Shown in pieces: positions 45,268 through 54,237 of a DNA stretch of 64,000 bases. The position numbers and the translations under genes are program-made. The notes beneath the pieces were generated by a model. That model saw only the letters and a list, made by a program, of their open reading frames with translations, did no database searches and was not told where the DNA came from. Position 1 is the stretch's first letter. Each line of letters begins with the position of its first letter. This DNA comes from Segniliparus rotundus DSM 44985. GTDB lineage: Bacteria > Actinomycetota > Actinomycetes > Mycobacteriales > Mycobacteriaceae. The stretch spans positions 1,603,946 through 1,667,945 of the forward strand of contig NC_014168.1 of NCBI RefSeq assembly GCF_000092825.1. The letters are read 5' to 3'.

Positions 45268-45270
45268 CGG

Positions 45271-46578
45271 TTATCGGCTCGGCTCCATCGCGGCGGCGCC
45301 GAGATCCGCCCGGAGCCGCTTGTAGCCGTGCAGATTGTTCATCTTCGTCGGCTCAGGCGGGGCGATGAGGCGAAGACCGGGGAAACGCTCGAACAGCATG
45401 CGCAGCGCAACGGCCCCCTCAGCCCGGGCCAGCGCGCCGCCGACACAGGCGTGGACGCCCGACCCGAACGCGAGGTGCTCGCGCGCGTTGCGCCGAGTGA
45501 CGTCGAACCGATCAGGGTCGGGGAAAACACTCGGGTCCCGATTGGCCCCGCCGAGGAGCAGAACGACAACGTGGCCGGGCCGCAAACGCCGCCCGGCGAT
45601 GTCGACCTCCTCACGGGCGACCCGCGCGGTCATCTGCACGGGGCTCTCAAAACGCAGAATCTCCTCGACCGCTCCCGGCCACGCACTGGGGTCATCGCGC
45701 AGCAGCGCCAACTGGTCGGGGTGTTGGAGCAAGAGGACGATCCCGTGGGCGATCAGATTGACGGTGGTCTCGAAACCAGCTCCGACGAGGAGGGCGGCGT
45801 TGGCCGCGAACTCGCGGTAGGACAGCTGCCCGTCAGCGGCCAACCGTGTGAACGGCGTGTCGTCTCGGCAGGCGCCGCGCCGTATCCGGTCGAAATGCGC
45901 GCGGAAATCCCGGTCGGCTTCCCGCAAACCGGCGATGCCCCGGCGGTACTGCGGCCAGGTGACGCCGAGGCCCACCAACGGAGCTCCCGCGTCGCCCCAG
46001 TCGAGCATGCCTTCGCGCGACTCGGCGGACATGCCGAGCATTTCGGCGATCACCGTCACCGGGAGCTGCGCGGCGAAGCTCCGGACCAGATCCACGCTCT
46101 GCCCGTCCTCGAAATTGTCCAGAAGCTCCGTGACAAGCTCAACGACCCTGTCGTTGAGCTTGTCGATCGCGCGGGGCGTGAAACTCTGCGCGACCAGACG
46201 GCGGTAATGCGTGTGCTCGGGCGGGTTCATCGCCACCATCGCAGGGGGCTCGACAGGATTGGGCACCTGGGGGTCGGTCTTGCGGAACAGCGCAGACAAA
46301 AGCGGCGGGATAGTGACAACCTCGGCGTCCGCCGCCGCGAATCTGTTGTCCCGCAGCACTGCCCGGCAAACCCCGTGGTCACCACTCGCCCAGACGAAAG
46401 GTTTTCTGACCAGGACTCCCTGATCCCGGAGCCGACCGAGCAGCCGGTAGCGCTCCTCGCCTTCGCCGCGGCCCAACACAAGCCTTGCCAGCGGCTCGCC
46501 CCGCCAACCGATCACTCGCATGGCCGCGCGGGTCGAGCCGTGCAGGCAGGCCCACCGGATCCAGATCTTCGCTTCCAT
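45271..46578 (-). CDS. Cytochrome P450
   Basis: A 435-residue haem monooxygenase. The I-helix oxygen-binding segment is LLVGAGFETTVNLIAHG, the K-helix ExxR is VEEILRFESPVQ, and the haem loop FGSGVHACVGGALAR holds the ligand Cys378. MNPPEHTHYRRLVAQSFTPRAI is typical of soluble bacterial P450s. Substrate unknown; an FprA-type reductase at 13057 is one possible electron source. It is divergent from a broken TetR gene that may once have regulated it. The ATG at 46576-46578 was taken rather than longer upstream starts. Confidence 0.92.
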   Translation of the reverse strand: MEAKIWIRWACLHGSTRAAMRVIGWRGEPLARLVLGRGEGEERYRLLGRLRDQGVLVRKPFVWASGDHGVCRAVLRDNRFAAADAEVVTIPPLLSALFRKTDPQVPNPVEPPAMVAMNPPEHTHYRRLVAQSFTPRAIDKLNDRVVELVTELLDNFEDGQSVDLVRSFAAQLPVTVIAEMLGMSAESREGMLDWGDAGAPLVGLGVTWPQYRRGIAGLREADRDFRAHFDRIRRGACRDDTPFTRLAADGQLSYREFAANAALLVGAGFETTVNLIAHGIVLLLQHPDQLALLRDDPSAWPGAVEEILRFESPVQMTARVAREEVDIAGRRLRPGHVVVLLLGGANRDPSVFPDPDRFDVTRRNAREHLAFGSGVHACVGGALARAEGAVALRMLFERFPGLRLIAPPEPTKMNNLHGYKRLRADLGAAAMEPSR

Positions 46579-46649
46579 CGCGCGATGCTCCTGCGTCCGA
46601 TCCTCAAAGGTGAGACATTGGGGGACGTTGATTGTCTCATAGTCTCCAG

Positions 46650-46976
46650 TTACCACTCGACGGCCACTCGTGCCAGACGCCGTTTCCCCACCAAAGCCAC
46701 GCTCCACGAAGCGCTCGTGCTCTCCGAAGCCCTGCGCTACATGCAAGAATCGGAGCGGATCAGCGCGACATTCGAAGAGAGCATCGTGGCCACCACGATT
46801 TTCAATGTTCGGTTCTTCGGCGAGCATGCGCTGCTCAAGAAACTGCTGCACACCCGCCCCGCCCTCTCCTTCATTCTCACCCAGACCACCAGCATTGATC
46901 TCGAAAACGACGACGCGATCCGCGCCTCGCCCTCGACTACCTGTTGCCGACGGCTGTCAGACCTTCGCGAGGATGA
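46650..46976 (+). pseudogene. TetR-family regulator remnant
   Basis: The reading frame shows the end of a TetR DNA-binding domain (RFPTKATLHEALVLSEAL, equivalent to the FPSKEAL region) and part of the ligand domain (ATTIFNVRFFGEHALLKKLL, HTRPALSFILTQ). At about 46920 sense shifts frame to LALDYLLPTAVRPSRG before a stop at 46974-46976. The helix-turn-helix itself is missing upstream. It is divergent from the P450 gene, the usual place for its regulator. A true pseudogene is likely. Confidence 0.55.
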
Positions 46977-47240
46977 GCCTCGCGACCTCCTGCGCCCCGA
47001 GCGGAGTCAAATGCAGCGGCTGGCTCTCAGGCTGCTCGGTCGGGCCCTGCCGCTTGCACGGGGAGTTCGCGCGCCGTGAGGTGGATAGGCATGCAGGTGC
47101 TCAACGTCGTGGCGAAGAAATCGAGGGTGTTCTCGCCAATGCCGATCGTCACGAGGTCGGAGTCCTCCGTCACCGCGCCCGCGCCTGCCGCTGGAAAGCC
47201 GATCAGCAGCGCAGCAACCGCGCCGAACGGCCTCGGTTCC
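46957..47240 (-). pseudogene. Shrunken paralogue of the neighbouring SGNH esterase
   Basis: On the minus strand this stretch encodes three blocks of the intact gene at 47244-48146 with the rest deleted: a signal peptide (AVAALLIGFPAAGAGA), the middle block VTEDSDLVTIGIGENTLDFF (intact copy VTEDTDLVTVTFGANDQDF) with TTLSTCMPIHLT, and, after a frameshift, the C-terminus QPLHLTPLGAQEVARLILAK with stop at 46957-46959. The GDSY catalytic block is lost. It is a decayed tandem duplicate. Confidence 0.75.
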
Positions 47241-47243
47241 TGA

Positions 47244-48146
47244 TCACGGCCTGACCTTCGCGGCAATGATTTTTCCGAGCTCTTGCGCTCCGAGCGGAGT
47301 CAGATGCATCGGCTCGGTCTCCAGCCAGTTCGTCGTGACAAATCCGGACACCCACGTCGGCCCCGTCGAACAGATCCCGTGCCCCGTCGAAGGAGTGTAG
47401 ACGTCCACATAGATCGTCCCGGTCTCTTTGGCCACCTGCTGCATGGTCGCGTTGATGCCCTGAAGCCTCTCATTGATCCACGCCGCGTCGCCTGAAGTCA
47501 TCGGCAACGACGCCGTGCACTCGCGTCCGCTGACGAAAGCCTGCGGGTACCCGACCAAAGCGATCCTGCTGTTCGGGGCTTTGCTTTTGATCACATCCAC
47601 AGCGCCGCGCAGATCCCGGTGGATATTGTCGCGGACCCCAGCGAAACCCTGCTCGCTCAGAAGCGGCTGCTCCTCCGGCCCTTGTTTGCGGCAGCCGTCC
47701 CGATCCGTGAGGTCGATCATCAGGCATGTGGTGACCTGTTTGAACATGAAATCTTGATCGTTCGCCCCAAAAGTCACCGTCACAAGGTCGGTGTCCTCCG
47801 TCACCGCGTCCAACTGCGGCGGGACCACAACCCCGAGAACGCTCAATTGCTCGCCCGCCAGCGCGCCGCTCTTCGCGCCCGCGCAGCTCGCGTCGGTGAA
47901 ACCGTTGCCCGGCTCCAGGCCGAGAGCCGCTGCCACCGCGGCCGGGTAATTCTCGTCAGTCCTCGCGCAATTCGGCCCGTCCGGGTCCAGTCCCCGGACG
48001 CCGGGCTTGCTCACATACGAGTCGCCGAGCGCCACATAATGCCGCACCGGTTGCCGCTCCGGCTCCGCGCCCGCCCCTGCCGCAGGCAAGGCGAAGAGCG
48101 CCACAAGGGTGGACAAGCTTGTCGATAGCAATGCACGCGTCCGCAT
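47244..48146 (-). CDS. Secreted SGNH/GDSL-type esterase
   Basis: A 300-residue secreted hydrolase. After a signal peptide ending AAGAGA, block I is VALGDSYVS with catalytic Ser43; block III is VTFGANDQDF with the oxyanion Asn; block V is EPMHLTPLGAQELG with the catalytic His but Glu in place of the common Asp three residues before. Six cysteines fit the actinobacterial secreted lipase group. Substrates may be lipids or acyl sugars. A decayed duplicate lies directly downstream. The start ATG 48144-48146 precedes a basic-hydrophobic lead. Confidence 0.9.
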   Translation of the reverse strand: MRTRALLSTSLSTLVALFALPAAGAGAEPERQPVRHYVALGDSYVSKPGVRGLDPDGPNCARTDENYPAAVAAALGLEPGNGFTDASCAGAKSGALAGEQLSVLGVVVPPQLDAVTEDTDLVTVTFGANDQDFMFKQVTTCLMIDLTDRDGCRKQGPEEQPLLSEQGFAGVRDNIHRDLRGAVDVIKSKAPNSRIALVGYPQAFVSGRECTASLPMTSGDAAWINERLQGINATMQQVAKETGTIYVDVYTPSTGHGICSTGPTWVSGFVTTNWLETEPMHLTPLGAQELGKIIAAKVRP

Positions 48147-48346
48147 CAAACCAGCTCTCTGCCTATCGATCGCCCCGGCCTCGTTGCCAAGGAGATGAGA
48201 AGCGAAGTCTATCCGAGCATCGGGCGCGTGAACACCCTCGCGCGCTCGGGGGCTGGACGCAGGGACAGGCACAAGGCTCCTCAAACCCCGGAGAACCGAT
48301 TTTTCGGCACGAATGGCAGCGGGGGAGCCGTCGCGTCTGGGGAGGA

Positions 48347-48389
48347 AACGGCCGCGTCGTCCCGGTGAGACCGGAACGACGCGGCCGTT
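48347..48389 (-). terminator. Hairpin terminator downstream of the GT39 operon
   Basis: Arms AACGGCCGCGTCGT and ACGACGCGGCCGTT form a 14-bp perfect stem, extended after one mismatch by five more pairs closing on a GAG loop. It lies 55 bp beyond the GT39 stop on the minus strand. The remaining 298-bp gap between the SGNH and GT39 genes shows no other feature. Confidence 0.75.
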
Positions 48390-48444
48390 CGCGCGATGTC
48401 TCAGGTCGCGCTGTTCTGCAGCGGCGCCGCAGAAGGCCCGGCCG

Positions 48445-50412
48445 TCATCGCCCGGACGTGGGCGCGGCTGTCAGGTCGTAGACAGTCACGCCGTCAACCA
48501 CTTCAGCGCGGTAATTCCGGGAGACCCAGGCCGCGATTTTGTCTGCTTCGGAAGGCTCCTCCGCCTCCTGCGCCATGTCCGCCTCCTGCGGCGCGTCGAA
48601 GCCGGCGGGCGGGCGCGGACCGCGTTCGCCGGGGGCTATGTAGTAGTGGATTTCGCACTCGGCGACGTACCGCTGGAACTCGGCGAGCGTCGGTGCGGGG
48701 TCCCCGCCGATGAATCCGCCGAGCGGCATGACGGGCAATCCCGTCGCGAGCTGGTACTCGGCGGCTTCGTTGGAACCTTGCGCGGCGGCGGCCCAGCGGT
48801 ACCCGCCCGCGTCTTTCGACAGGAGCGCGACCATCCCCGCGGTGACGTTGGCGGGGCCGGGCAGGGCCGGGCCGACGCTGTTCCCCCCTGTCGTCCCCGG
48901 GGAGGCTGACTGCGGAAAGGGCGTCTTCGCGTCGGGAATCTCCGGCCCCGCCGTGACGATGCCGCCGGTGTGCGTTGTGCCCAGCGTCTGGACGCAGTAC
49001 GCCAAAGGGCCCGCGAACACGGCGAGAGCGGCGGACACGAGAGTCACGGTGCTGCGCCAACGCGCCGCGGACGCCGCAGTGGCGATCAAGACAGCGGCCC
49101 CGGCCCCGAAGGCCAAGACCGCCCAGCGCAGGGGCGGCAGAAACTCCGGCGAGCGCCCGAGCAGGACCCACGACCAAGCCGCCGTGGCGGCTGTCGTCGC
49201 CGCGAGGACCAGCGCAGCCCCGCGCGTCCGTCGGAGCCGCCACAGCTGCGCCGCCCCGGCCCCGACGAGCGCTGCGACAGCGGGCGAGAGGGCAACGGTG
49301 TAGTAGTCGTGGAAGAGGCCCGTCATGAAGCTGAACACGCCCGCAGTCGTGATCAGCCAGCCGCCCCACGCCAGGTAGAAGGCCCGCGCGGGATCGGTGC
49401 GCCCGGCTCCTCTGCAGAGCACGAGGCCAGCTGCGAGGAAGACCAGCGCGGCGGGCAAGAGCCAGGAGATCTGCGACCCGGCGACATCGCTGAACATGCG
49501 CGTCAGTCCGGTGCTGCCGCCCCACGGGGCCGGGGGACCGCCGCCTTCTCCGCCGCGCAAGCGTTCGAGGCCGTTGTAGCCGAAGGTCAGGTCCAGGAAG
49601 CTGTTGTTCGTGGAGCCTCCGACGTAGGGGCGGTCGCGAGCGGGGGTGAGCTCCACCAGCAGCACCCACCATCCGCCCGCGACGAGCGCGGAAACAGCGC
49701 CGACCAACGACTGGCCCAGCCGGACCAGCAGCGGCCTCGGTCCGCACGCCAGATAGGTCGCGCCCAGCGCGGGGACAACGAGCATGACTTGCAGCTGTTT
49801 GGCCAAAAAGCCCAGACCGACCAAGGCGCCGCACAACGCGATCCACCGCGTGCGGCCGTCCTCCACCGCGCGCAGCAACGCCCACACGGCGGCGATCATC
49901 AAGAAGACCAGCAGCGCGTCGGGGTTGTTGTAGCGGAACATCAGCGTGGCCACCGGGGTCAGCGCCAGCGCGGACCCCGCGAGCAGGCCCGCGCCGGGAC
50001 CGAACCGCTTCCCGACGATGGCGTACAGCAGCGCGACGGAAGCCGTCCCCAAAAGCACCTGGGGCACTTGGAGCGACCAAGTGTTGACCCCGAAGATCCG
50101 CGCGGAGATCTCCATCGGCCACAGCGCCGCCGGAGGTTTGTCGACGGTGATCGAATTGCCCGCGTCGGACGAGCCGAACAAGAACGCCTTCCAGTTCTGG
50201 GTCCCGGCCTGCGCCGCAGCGGAGTAAAAGGCGTTCGCCCACCCGTTGCGGCTCAGCCCGATCAGCCAAAACCCGGTCGTCGAGACCAGCAACGCCGCGA
50301 CAGCCCAACGGTGTTTCGGAACGGCCGCTCTCCGGCGGCCGGGCGCGGCCCTCATGCCTGTCGTCCCCGCCGCCGAGCCGGCTTGCTCCTCAAGCAAGTC
50401 TGGTGCGCGCAT
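48445..50412 (-). CDS. GT39/ArnT-like membrane glycosyltransferase
   Basis: A 655-residue polytopic protein. The first periplasmic loop has NGWANAFYSAAAQAGTQNW and SITVDKPPAALW with the acidic residues expected for catalysis; about eleven hydrophobic helices follow, among them AKQLQVMLVVPALGATYLA and SFMTGLFHDYYTVALSPAV. The C-terminal soluble domain (from about 500) has GYRWAAAAQGSNEAAEYQL and LPVMPLGGFIGGDPAPTL, typical of actinobacterial members. It would use a polyprenyl-phosphate sugar, perhaps supplied by a GT2 enzyme such as the one encoded upstream. Overlaps that gene by 23 bp. Confidence 0.9.
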   Translation of the reverse strand: MRAPDLLEEQAGSAAGTTGMRAAPGRRRAAVPKHRWAVAALLVSTTGFWLIGLSRNGWANAFYSAAAQAGTQNWKAFLFGSSDAGNSITVDKPPAALWPMEISARIFGVNTWSLQVPQVLLGTASVALLYAIVGKRFGPGAGLLAGSALALTPVATLMFRYNNPDALLVFLMIAAVWALLRAVEDGRTRWIALCGALVGLGFLAKQLQVMLVVPALGATYLACGPRPLLVRLGQSLVGAVSALVAGGWWVLLVELTPARDRPYVGGSTNNSFLDLTFGYNGLERLRGGEGGGPPAPWGGSTGLTRMFSDVAGSQISWLLPAALVFLAAGLVLCRGAGRTDPARAFYLAWGGWLITTAGVFSFMTGLFHDYYTVALSPAVAALVGAGAAQLWRLRRTRGAALVLAATTAATAAWSWVLLGRSPEFLPPLRWAVLAFGAGAAVLIATAASAARWRSTVTLVSAALAVFAGPLAYCVQTLGTTHTGGIVTAGPEIPDAKTPFPQSASPGTTGGNSVGPALPGPANVTAGMVALLSKDAGGYRWAAAAQGSNEAAEYQLATGLPVMPLGGFIGGDPAPTLAEFQRYVAECEIHYYIAPGERGPRPPAGFDAPQEADMAQEAEEPSEADKIAAWVSRNYRAEVVDGVTVYDLTAAPTSGR

Positions 50413-51283
50413 CGGCGGCCTCCGAAACCTGTCGCCCTGATGAGGCGAGACGGACGAGTTGGCGCAACAGGAAACCCCTGGCGGGGGTGGAGCCGAGCCG
50501 GTCCGCCAGGTGGCGGACCGGGACGGCCCCGACAAGGCGCTCCCACACGAGCCGGGCGCAGCCCCTGAGGTCGCCGACAGGGGGAGCGGCGTCCGGGCGG
50601 TCGCCGTCCGCCGCGCAGTCGACGGGCACCTCGTGCAGGCGCAGCCCGACGCGTTCGGCCAAGATCAACAACTCGGTGTCGAAGAAGTGGTCCGCGTCAG
50701 CCACATGCGGCAGCAACTCGCGGGCGGCCTCGGCGCGGATAGCGGTCAAACCGCACCGGGCTTTGGGGAATTTCGCCCGCAGGACGACTGCGAGCAACAT
50801 GGCTTCCGCGCGCGACACGCCCCCCAGGGCGCCGTGTCGCGCGCGGAAGCCCAGCGCCACGTCGGAATGCCCGGAGATCAGCGGGGCCGTGAGCGGCGCG
50901 AGCGCCGCAAGATCGATGGAAAGGCCGACCCCCATCGAGGCCAGCACCGGGGCGGACGAGGACGACCACGCCGCGTTCAAGGCCCCGCCGCGCCCTTTCT
51001 GCTCGAAACGCAGCACCCGCAGCCCGTCCAGCTCTTCGGCCAGAGCCTGCGTCACGCGGGGCGTGTCGTCCTCGCTGGCCTCGTCGGCGATCGTGATCCG
51101 CGTCTGGTACGGCAAATGCTCCCGCATGTAGCCGTGCAGCCGCCGCACGGATTGCTCCAAAGCCTTCGCTTCGTTGCGCACCGGCATGACGACATCGAGG
51201 ACCGGGACCCCGTGGCGCTTGGCCAACACAATGGCGTCGGGACGGAAAGTGTTGGGGGGACGGTGTGGCGCGAGACTCTTCAT
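50390..51283 (-). CDS. GT2-fold glycosyltransferase with degenerate metal-binding motif
   Basis: A 297-residue GT2 family protein of the dolichyl-phosphate-sugar synthase type. It has VLDVVMPVRNEAKALEQSV, FEQKGRGGALNAAW, LTAPLISGHSDVALGFRARHG and FFDTELLILAERVGLRLHEVPV. In active relatives the sequence before the LSTDL block is a DxD motif (typically MDVDLS or MDADLS); here residues 117-120 are MGVG and both metal-binding Asp are Gly. It is therefore probably catalytically dead or uses another mechanism. It is co-transcribed with the GT39 gene. The ATG at 51281-51283 begins the usual N-terminus. Confidence 0.85.
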   Translation of the reverse strand: MKSLAPHRPPNTFRPDAIVLAKRHGVPVLDVVMPVRNEAKALEQSVRRLHGYMREHLPYQTRITIADEASEDDTPRVTQALAEELDGLRVLRFEQKGRGGALNAAWSSSSAPVLASMGVGLSIDLAALAPLTAPLISGHSDVALGFRARHGALGGVSRAEAMLLAVVLRAKFPKARCGLTAIRAEAARELLPHVADADHFFDTELLILAERVGLRLHEVPVDCAADGDRPDAAPPVGDLRGCARLVWERLVGAVPVRHLADRLGSTPARGFLLRQLVRLASSGRQVSEAADARTRLA

Positions 51284-51327
51284 ACACTCATCCTGCGGCC
51301 CTGGCATGGGCCTGGGATGGGAAACGC

Positions 51328-52848
51328 CTATGCGTCCGCTATGAACGCATCCGACCAGCGAGCGGGCAGCGTGACAGTGAACACTGTGTCGCCGGGGGAG
51401 CTGCGCACGGTGATGTCCCCGTCATGGGCGCCCACGACAGCAGCCGCAATCGCGAGCCCGAGACCGGTGCCGCCGCTTCGGCGCGATCGCGAGCTGTCGC
51501 CTCTCACGAACCGCTCGAAGATCTCCGACTGCTGCGCGGCGGGAATCCCTGGTCCGTCGTCGGCCACCGTCAGCACGGCGTCGCTGGTGGTGGCGGCGAG
51601 AGCGACGGTCACCGAAGTCCCCGGCGGGGTGTGCGCCCGGCAGTTGGACAACAGGTTCGCCACCACTTGGTGCAGGCGAGCGCAGTCGCCTGGGACGACC
51701 ACCGGCTCGTCGGGGATGTCCAGTGACCAGAGGTGGTCCGGAGCGGCGACATGGATGTCGCTGACGGCGTCGACGACGAGCTGCGACAAGTCCACCGGCT
51801 TCTTCTCCAAAAGGGGCCCCGAGTCCAGGCGGGCCAGCAGCAGCAGGTCCTCGACGAGCCCGGTCATCCGCACCGCCTCCGCGCCCACCCGCCCCATCGC
51901 GTGGGCCACCTCGGCAGGGACTTCGGCAAGGTCTCGCTGGGCCAGCTCGGTGTAGCCTCGAATCACCGCCAGCGGGGTGCGCAGCTCGTGGCTGGCGTCG
52001 GCCACGAACTGCCGGACCCGCGTCTCGCTGGCGTGCCTCGCCGAGAGCGCGTCGGCAATGCGGGCGATCATCCGGTTCAACGCGGCGCCGAGCTGGCCGA
52101 CCTCGGTGTGCGACCGGTCGGGGTCCATCTGGACGATCGGGGTCGGCAGCTCGACCTCGCCCCGGTCGAGGTCCAGGTCGGCCACCTCTTGCGCCGCATC
52201 GGCTACCTGCGACAAAGGGACCAGCTCTCGGCGGACGATCAGCGTCCCCGCGACGAGCGCGAAACCGAGCGCCGCCGCGGCGACGGCGCAGAAGATGCCG
52301 AACACCGACAAGAGCGTGCTCTGCACCTCAGCGGCGGGCAGCCCGGTCACAACCTCTGTGCCGTCGCTCGCCGGCGCTTTCAACACCCGGTAATCGCCAA
52401 GGCCGTCGAGCCTCATGGTCGCGGCGTGGTCCCGGGGAGCGGCCGCCAGTTGCCGGTAGGCGGTCTCGGCGAGCCGTTGCCGCGCGCCGCTCGACGTGAT
52501 GACCGCCGCCTCCGCAACGCGCCCGCCCGCCATGACCGCGCCGACCGTGCCGATGGACTGGCCCGGCGCGTTGAGGAAGATTGGCCCCGGCCCGGACCGC
52601 ACCTTGTCGTCGGCGAGCTGCGGGGGCGGCCCGAGGTCGAACAGCACCACCGAGCGCCCGCTCGCGTCGCGGAGCTGAGCGTCGAGCTGGCCGAACAGGT
52701 AGCGGTCCATCGCCAACATGGTCCCCGTGCCCACCCCGACGCACACCAGCACCAGCAACGCCGCTTGCGCCGCGACCAACCGGGCCCGCAACGACCACGT
52801 CCTCGGCCCGCGCCGCCGCCTCGGTTCAGCGGGCCGGTTTGAGCACAT
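51328..52848 (-). CDS. Two-component sensor histidine kinase
   Basis: A 506-residue membrane kinase of the TrcS/TcrY type. Helix 1 (ARLVAAQAALLVLVCVGVG) and helix 2 (FGIFCAVAAAALGFALVAG) bracket a periplasmic sensor domain of about 130 residues; a HAMP domain, phosphoacceptor His287 in FVADASHELRTPLAVIRGY, N-box NLLSNCRAHTPPG, G1 VADDGPGIPAA and G2 GGTGLGLAIAAAVV follow. It overlaps the response regulator gene by 23 bp and precedes the GT2 gene by 44 bp, so the signal pathway may govern the glycosyltransferases. Confidence 0.93.
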   Translation of the reverse strand: MCSNRPAEPRRRRGPRTWSLRARLVAAQAALLVLVCVGVGTGTMLAMDRYLFGQLDAQLRDASGRSVVLFDLGPPPQLADDKVRSGPGPIFLNAPGQSIGTVGAVMAGGRVAEAAVITSSGARQRLAETAYRQLAAAPRDHAATMRLDGLGDYRVLKAPASDGTEVVTGLPAAEVQSTLLSVFGIFCAVAAAALGFALVAGTLIVRRELVPLSQVADAAQEVADLDLDRGEVELPTPIVQMDPDRSHTEVGQLGAALNRMIARIADALSARHASETRVRQFVADASHELRTPLAVIRGYTELAQRDLAEVPAEVAHAMGRVGAEAVRMTGLVEDLLLLARLDSGPLLEKKPVDLSQLVVDAVSDIHVAAPDHLWSLDIPDEPVVVPGDCARLHQVVANLLSNCRAHTPPGTSVTVALAATTSDAVLTVADDGPGIPAAQQSEIFERFVRGDSSRSRRSGGTGLGLAIAAAVVGAHDGDITVRSSPGDTVFTVTLPARWSDAFIADA

Positions 52849-53551
52849 ACCCGACGCCTCGCAGCGTGTGAATCATCGGCTCCCGCTCCGTGTCGATCTT
52901 TTTGCGCAGGTAAGAGACGTACAGCTCGACGATGTTCGACCGTCCGCCGAAGTCGTAGCTCCAGACGCGGTCCAGGATCTGGTTCTTGCTGAGCACCCGC
53001 TTGGCGTTGCGCATCATGAACCGCAGCAGCTCGAACTCCGTCGCGGTCAAAACGATCGGATCCCCGCCTCTGGACACCTCGTGACTGTCCTCGTCCAGGA
53101 CCAGGTCCCCAACCACGATCCGGGCGTCTGAGTCCTCTCCCGCCATGCCCGCGCGGCGCAAGAGCGCCCTCACCCGCAGCATCAGCTCCTCCAGGCTGAA
53201 CGGCTTGGTCACGTAGTCGTCGCCGCCCGCCGTCAGCCCGGCGATCCGGTCCTCCACCGCGTCTTTCGCAGTCAGTAGCAGGAGCGGCAGCGCCGGATAC
53301 ATCTCGCGCAGCCTGAGCAGCACCTCCAGGCCGCTCATGTCTGGCAGCATGACGTCGAGCACCACCACGTCCGGAGCCGCGTCGCGGGCAAGCTTGATCG
53401 CCCCCGCCCCGTCGAAGGCCACGGCGGGCTCCCACCCCTCTCGCCGCAGCGCCATCGACACCAGCTCCGCCAGAGCCTGCTCGTCGTCAACCACGAGCAC
53501 TCGCGCGGGCCCTCCGCCCGCGCGGCGCGGTACTTGGTCCAAGAGAGGCAT
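52826..53551 (-). CDS. OmpR-family response regulator
   Basis: A 241-residue regulator. The receiver has VVDDEQ, phosphoacceptor Asp66 in VVLDVMLPDMSG, LLTAKD and TKPFSLEELM. The winged helix has LTATEFELLRFMMRNAKRV and NIVELYVSYLRKKIDTERE, characteristic of the MprA/TrcR/PrrA-like group. It is the first gene of a four-gene operon with the kinase, GT2 and GT39 genes. Upstream is a 690-bp gap with atypical composition. Confidence 0.94.
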   Translation of the reverse strand: MPLLDQVPRRAGGGPARVLVVDDEQALAELVSMALRREGWEPAVAFDGAGAIKLARDAAPDVVVLDVMLPDMSGLEVLLRLREMYPALPLLLLTAKDAVEDRIAGLTAGGDDYVTKPFSLEELMLRVRALLRRAGMAGEDSDARIVVGDLVLDEDSHEVSRGGDPIVLTATEFELLRFMMRNAKRVLSKNQILDRVWSYDFGGRSNIVELYVSYLRKKIDTEREPMIHTLRGVGYVLKPAR

Positions 53552-54237
53552 CCGACGATTCTCCCGCCTGAAGCTATGCGCCAGCTATGAGCCCTCAGCT
53601 CGAGAAGCCTCTCAGCGCTCACCTCGTGCGCATCGGAGCATCGCCCACTCGGGCGAATCCGAGCATCGAGCACTGAAAAATGCTGCTGAACAGGCAAAAC
53701 GCTCTCAGGTCGCCGTAGAGCCGAGTTTTCGCCCTCAATGGCAGTCGGGGGCCTGGAAAACCATCAGCGGAATGTTCAAGGTCGGCATTCCAAACGATCC
53801 ACGCGCAAACAGACACGTACGAGAGGACGAGCCGGGCGAAGTCGCACGGCTTTACCTCGACGAGCAACCGGGGGGCGTCTGAATAGACCTGGCCGCTTTT
53901 GAGCCTGCTCCGGGAATGTCCAGATTCATTGCGACAATGGCCAACGACAGTGAGACCGGACAGGGGCAGTGACTCATCTGGTGCAATACGCAGTACTTGA
54001 AATGACATAATGTCGATTATCGGCACACGGCCATTCGGAAAATCGCCAGGCAACTCCAACAATGCCACGGGACCAGGATGCCCGAGGCTCGTGCTCACCG
54101 AGTGCTCACCAGATGAGGCATGAGCGCCCAACAAGCCTGAGATGGAGTTTCGGTGACCGGGACGCCGCAGTAAACCGTTTGCGCCCTGCGGTACAGCGAT
54201 TTCCATGATCTTCTGACACTCGCTCCGAACCCCGGCG
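53552..54237. other. Gene-poor region of lower GC; one doubtful reading frame
   Basis: No recognisable gene. Composition is visibly less GC-rich than flanking DNA. A minus-strand frame at 53619-54206 would encode 195 residues from the ATG at 54206 (MEIAVPQGANGLLRRPGHRN onward), but it has no known motif, an uneven residue mix and no ribosome site, so it is not called as a gene. The region may hold decayed DNA and the promoter of the response regulator gene. Confidence 0.5.

Noticed and set aside
45328-47079. Plus-strand open frame of 583 codons
   Set aside because: Most of it is antisense to the P450; only the last part reads as a TetR remnant and is reported as such.
48970-50568. Plus-strand open frame of 532 codons
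   Set aside because: It is antisense to the GT39 gene and very rich in Arg, Gln and Pro.
53619-54206. 195-residue minus-strand reading frame as a gene
   Set aside because: No motif, no ribosome site and atypical residue mix; kept only as a note in the gap entry.
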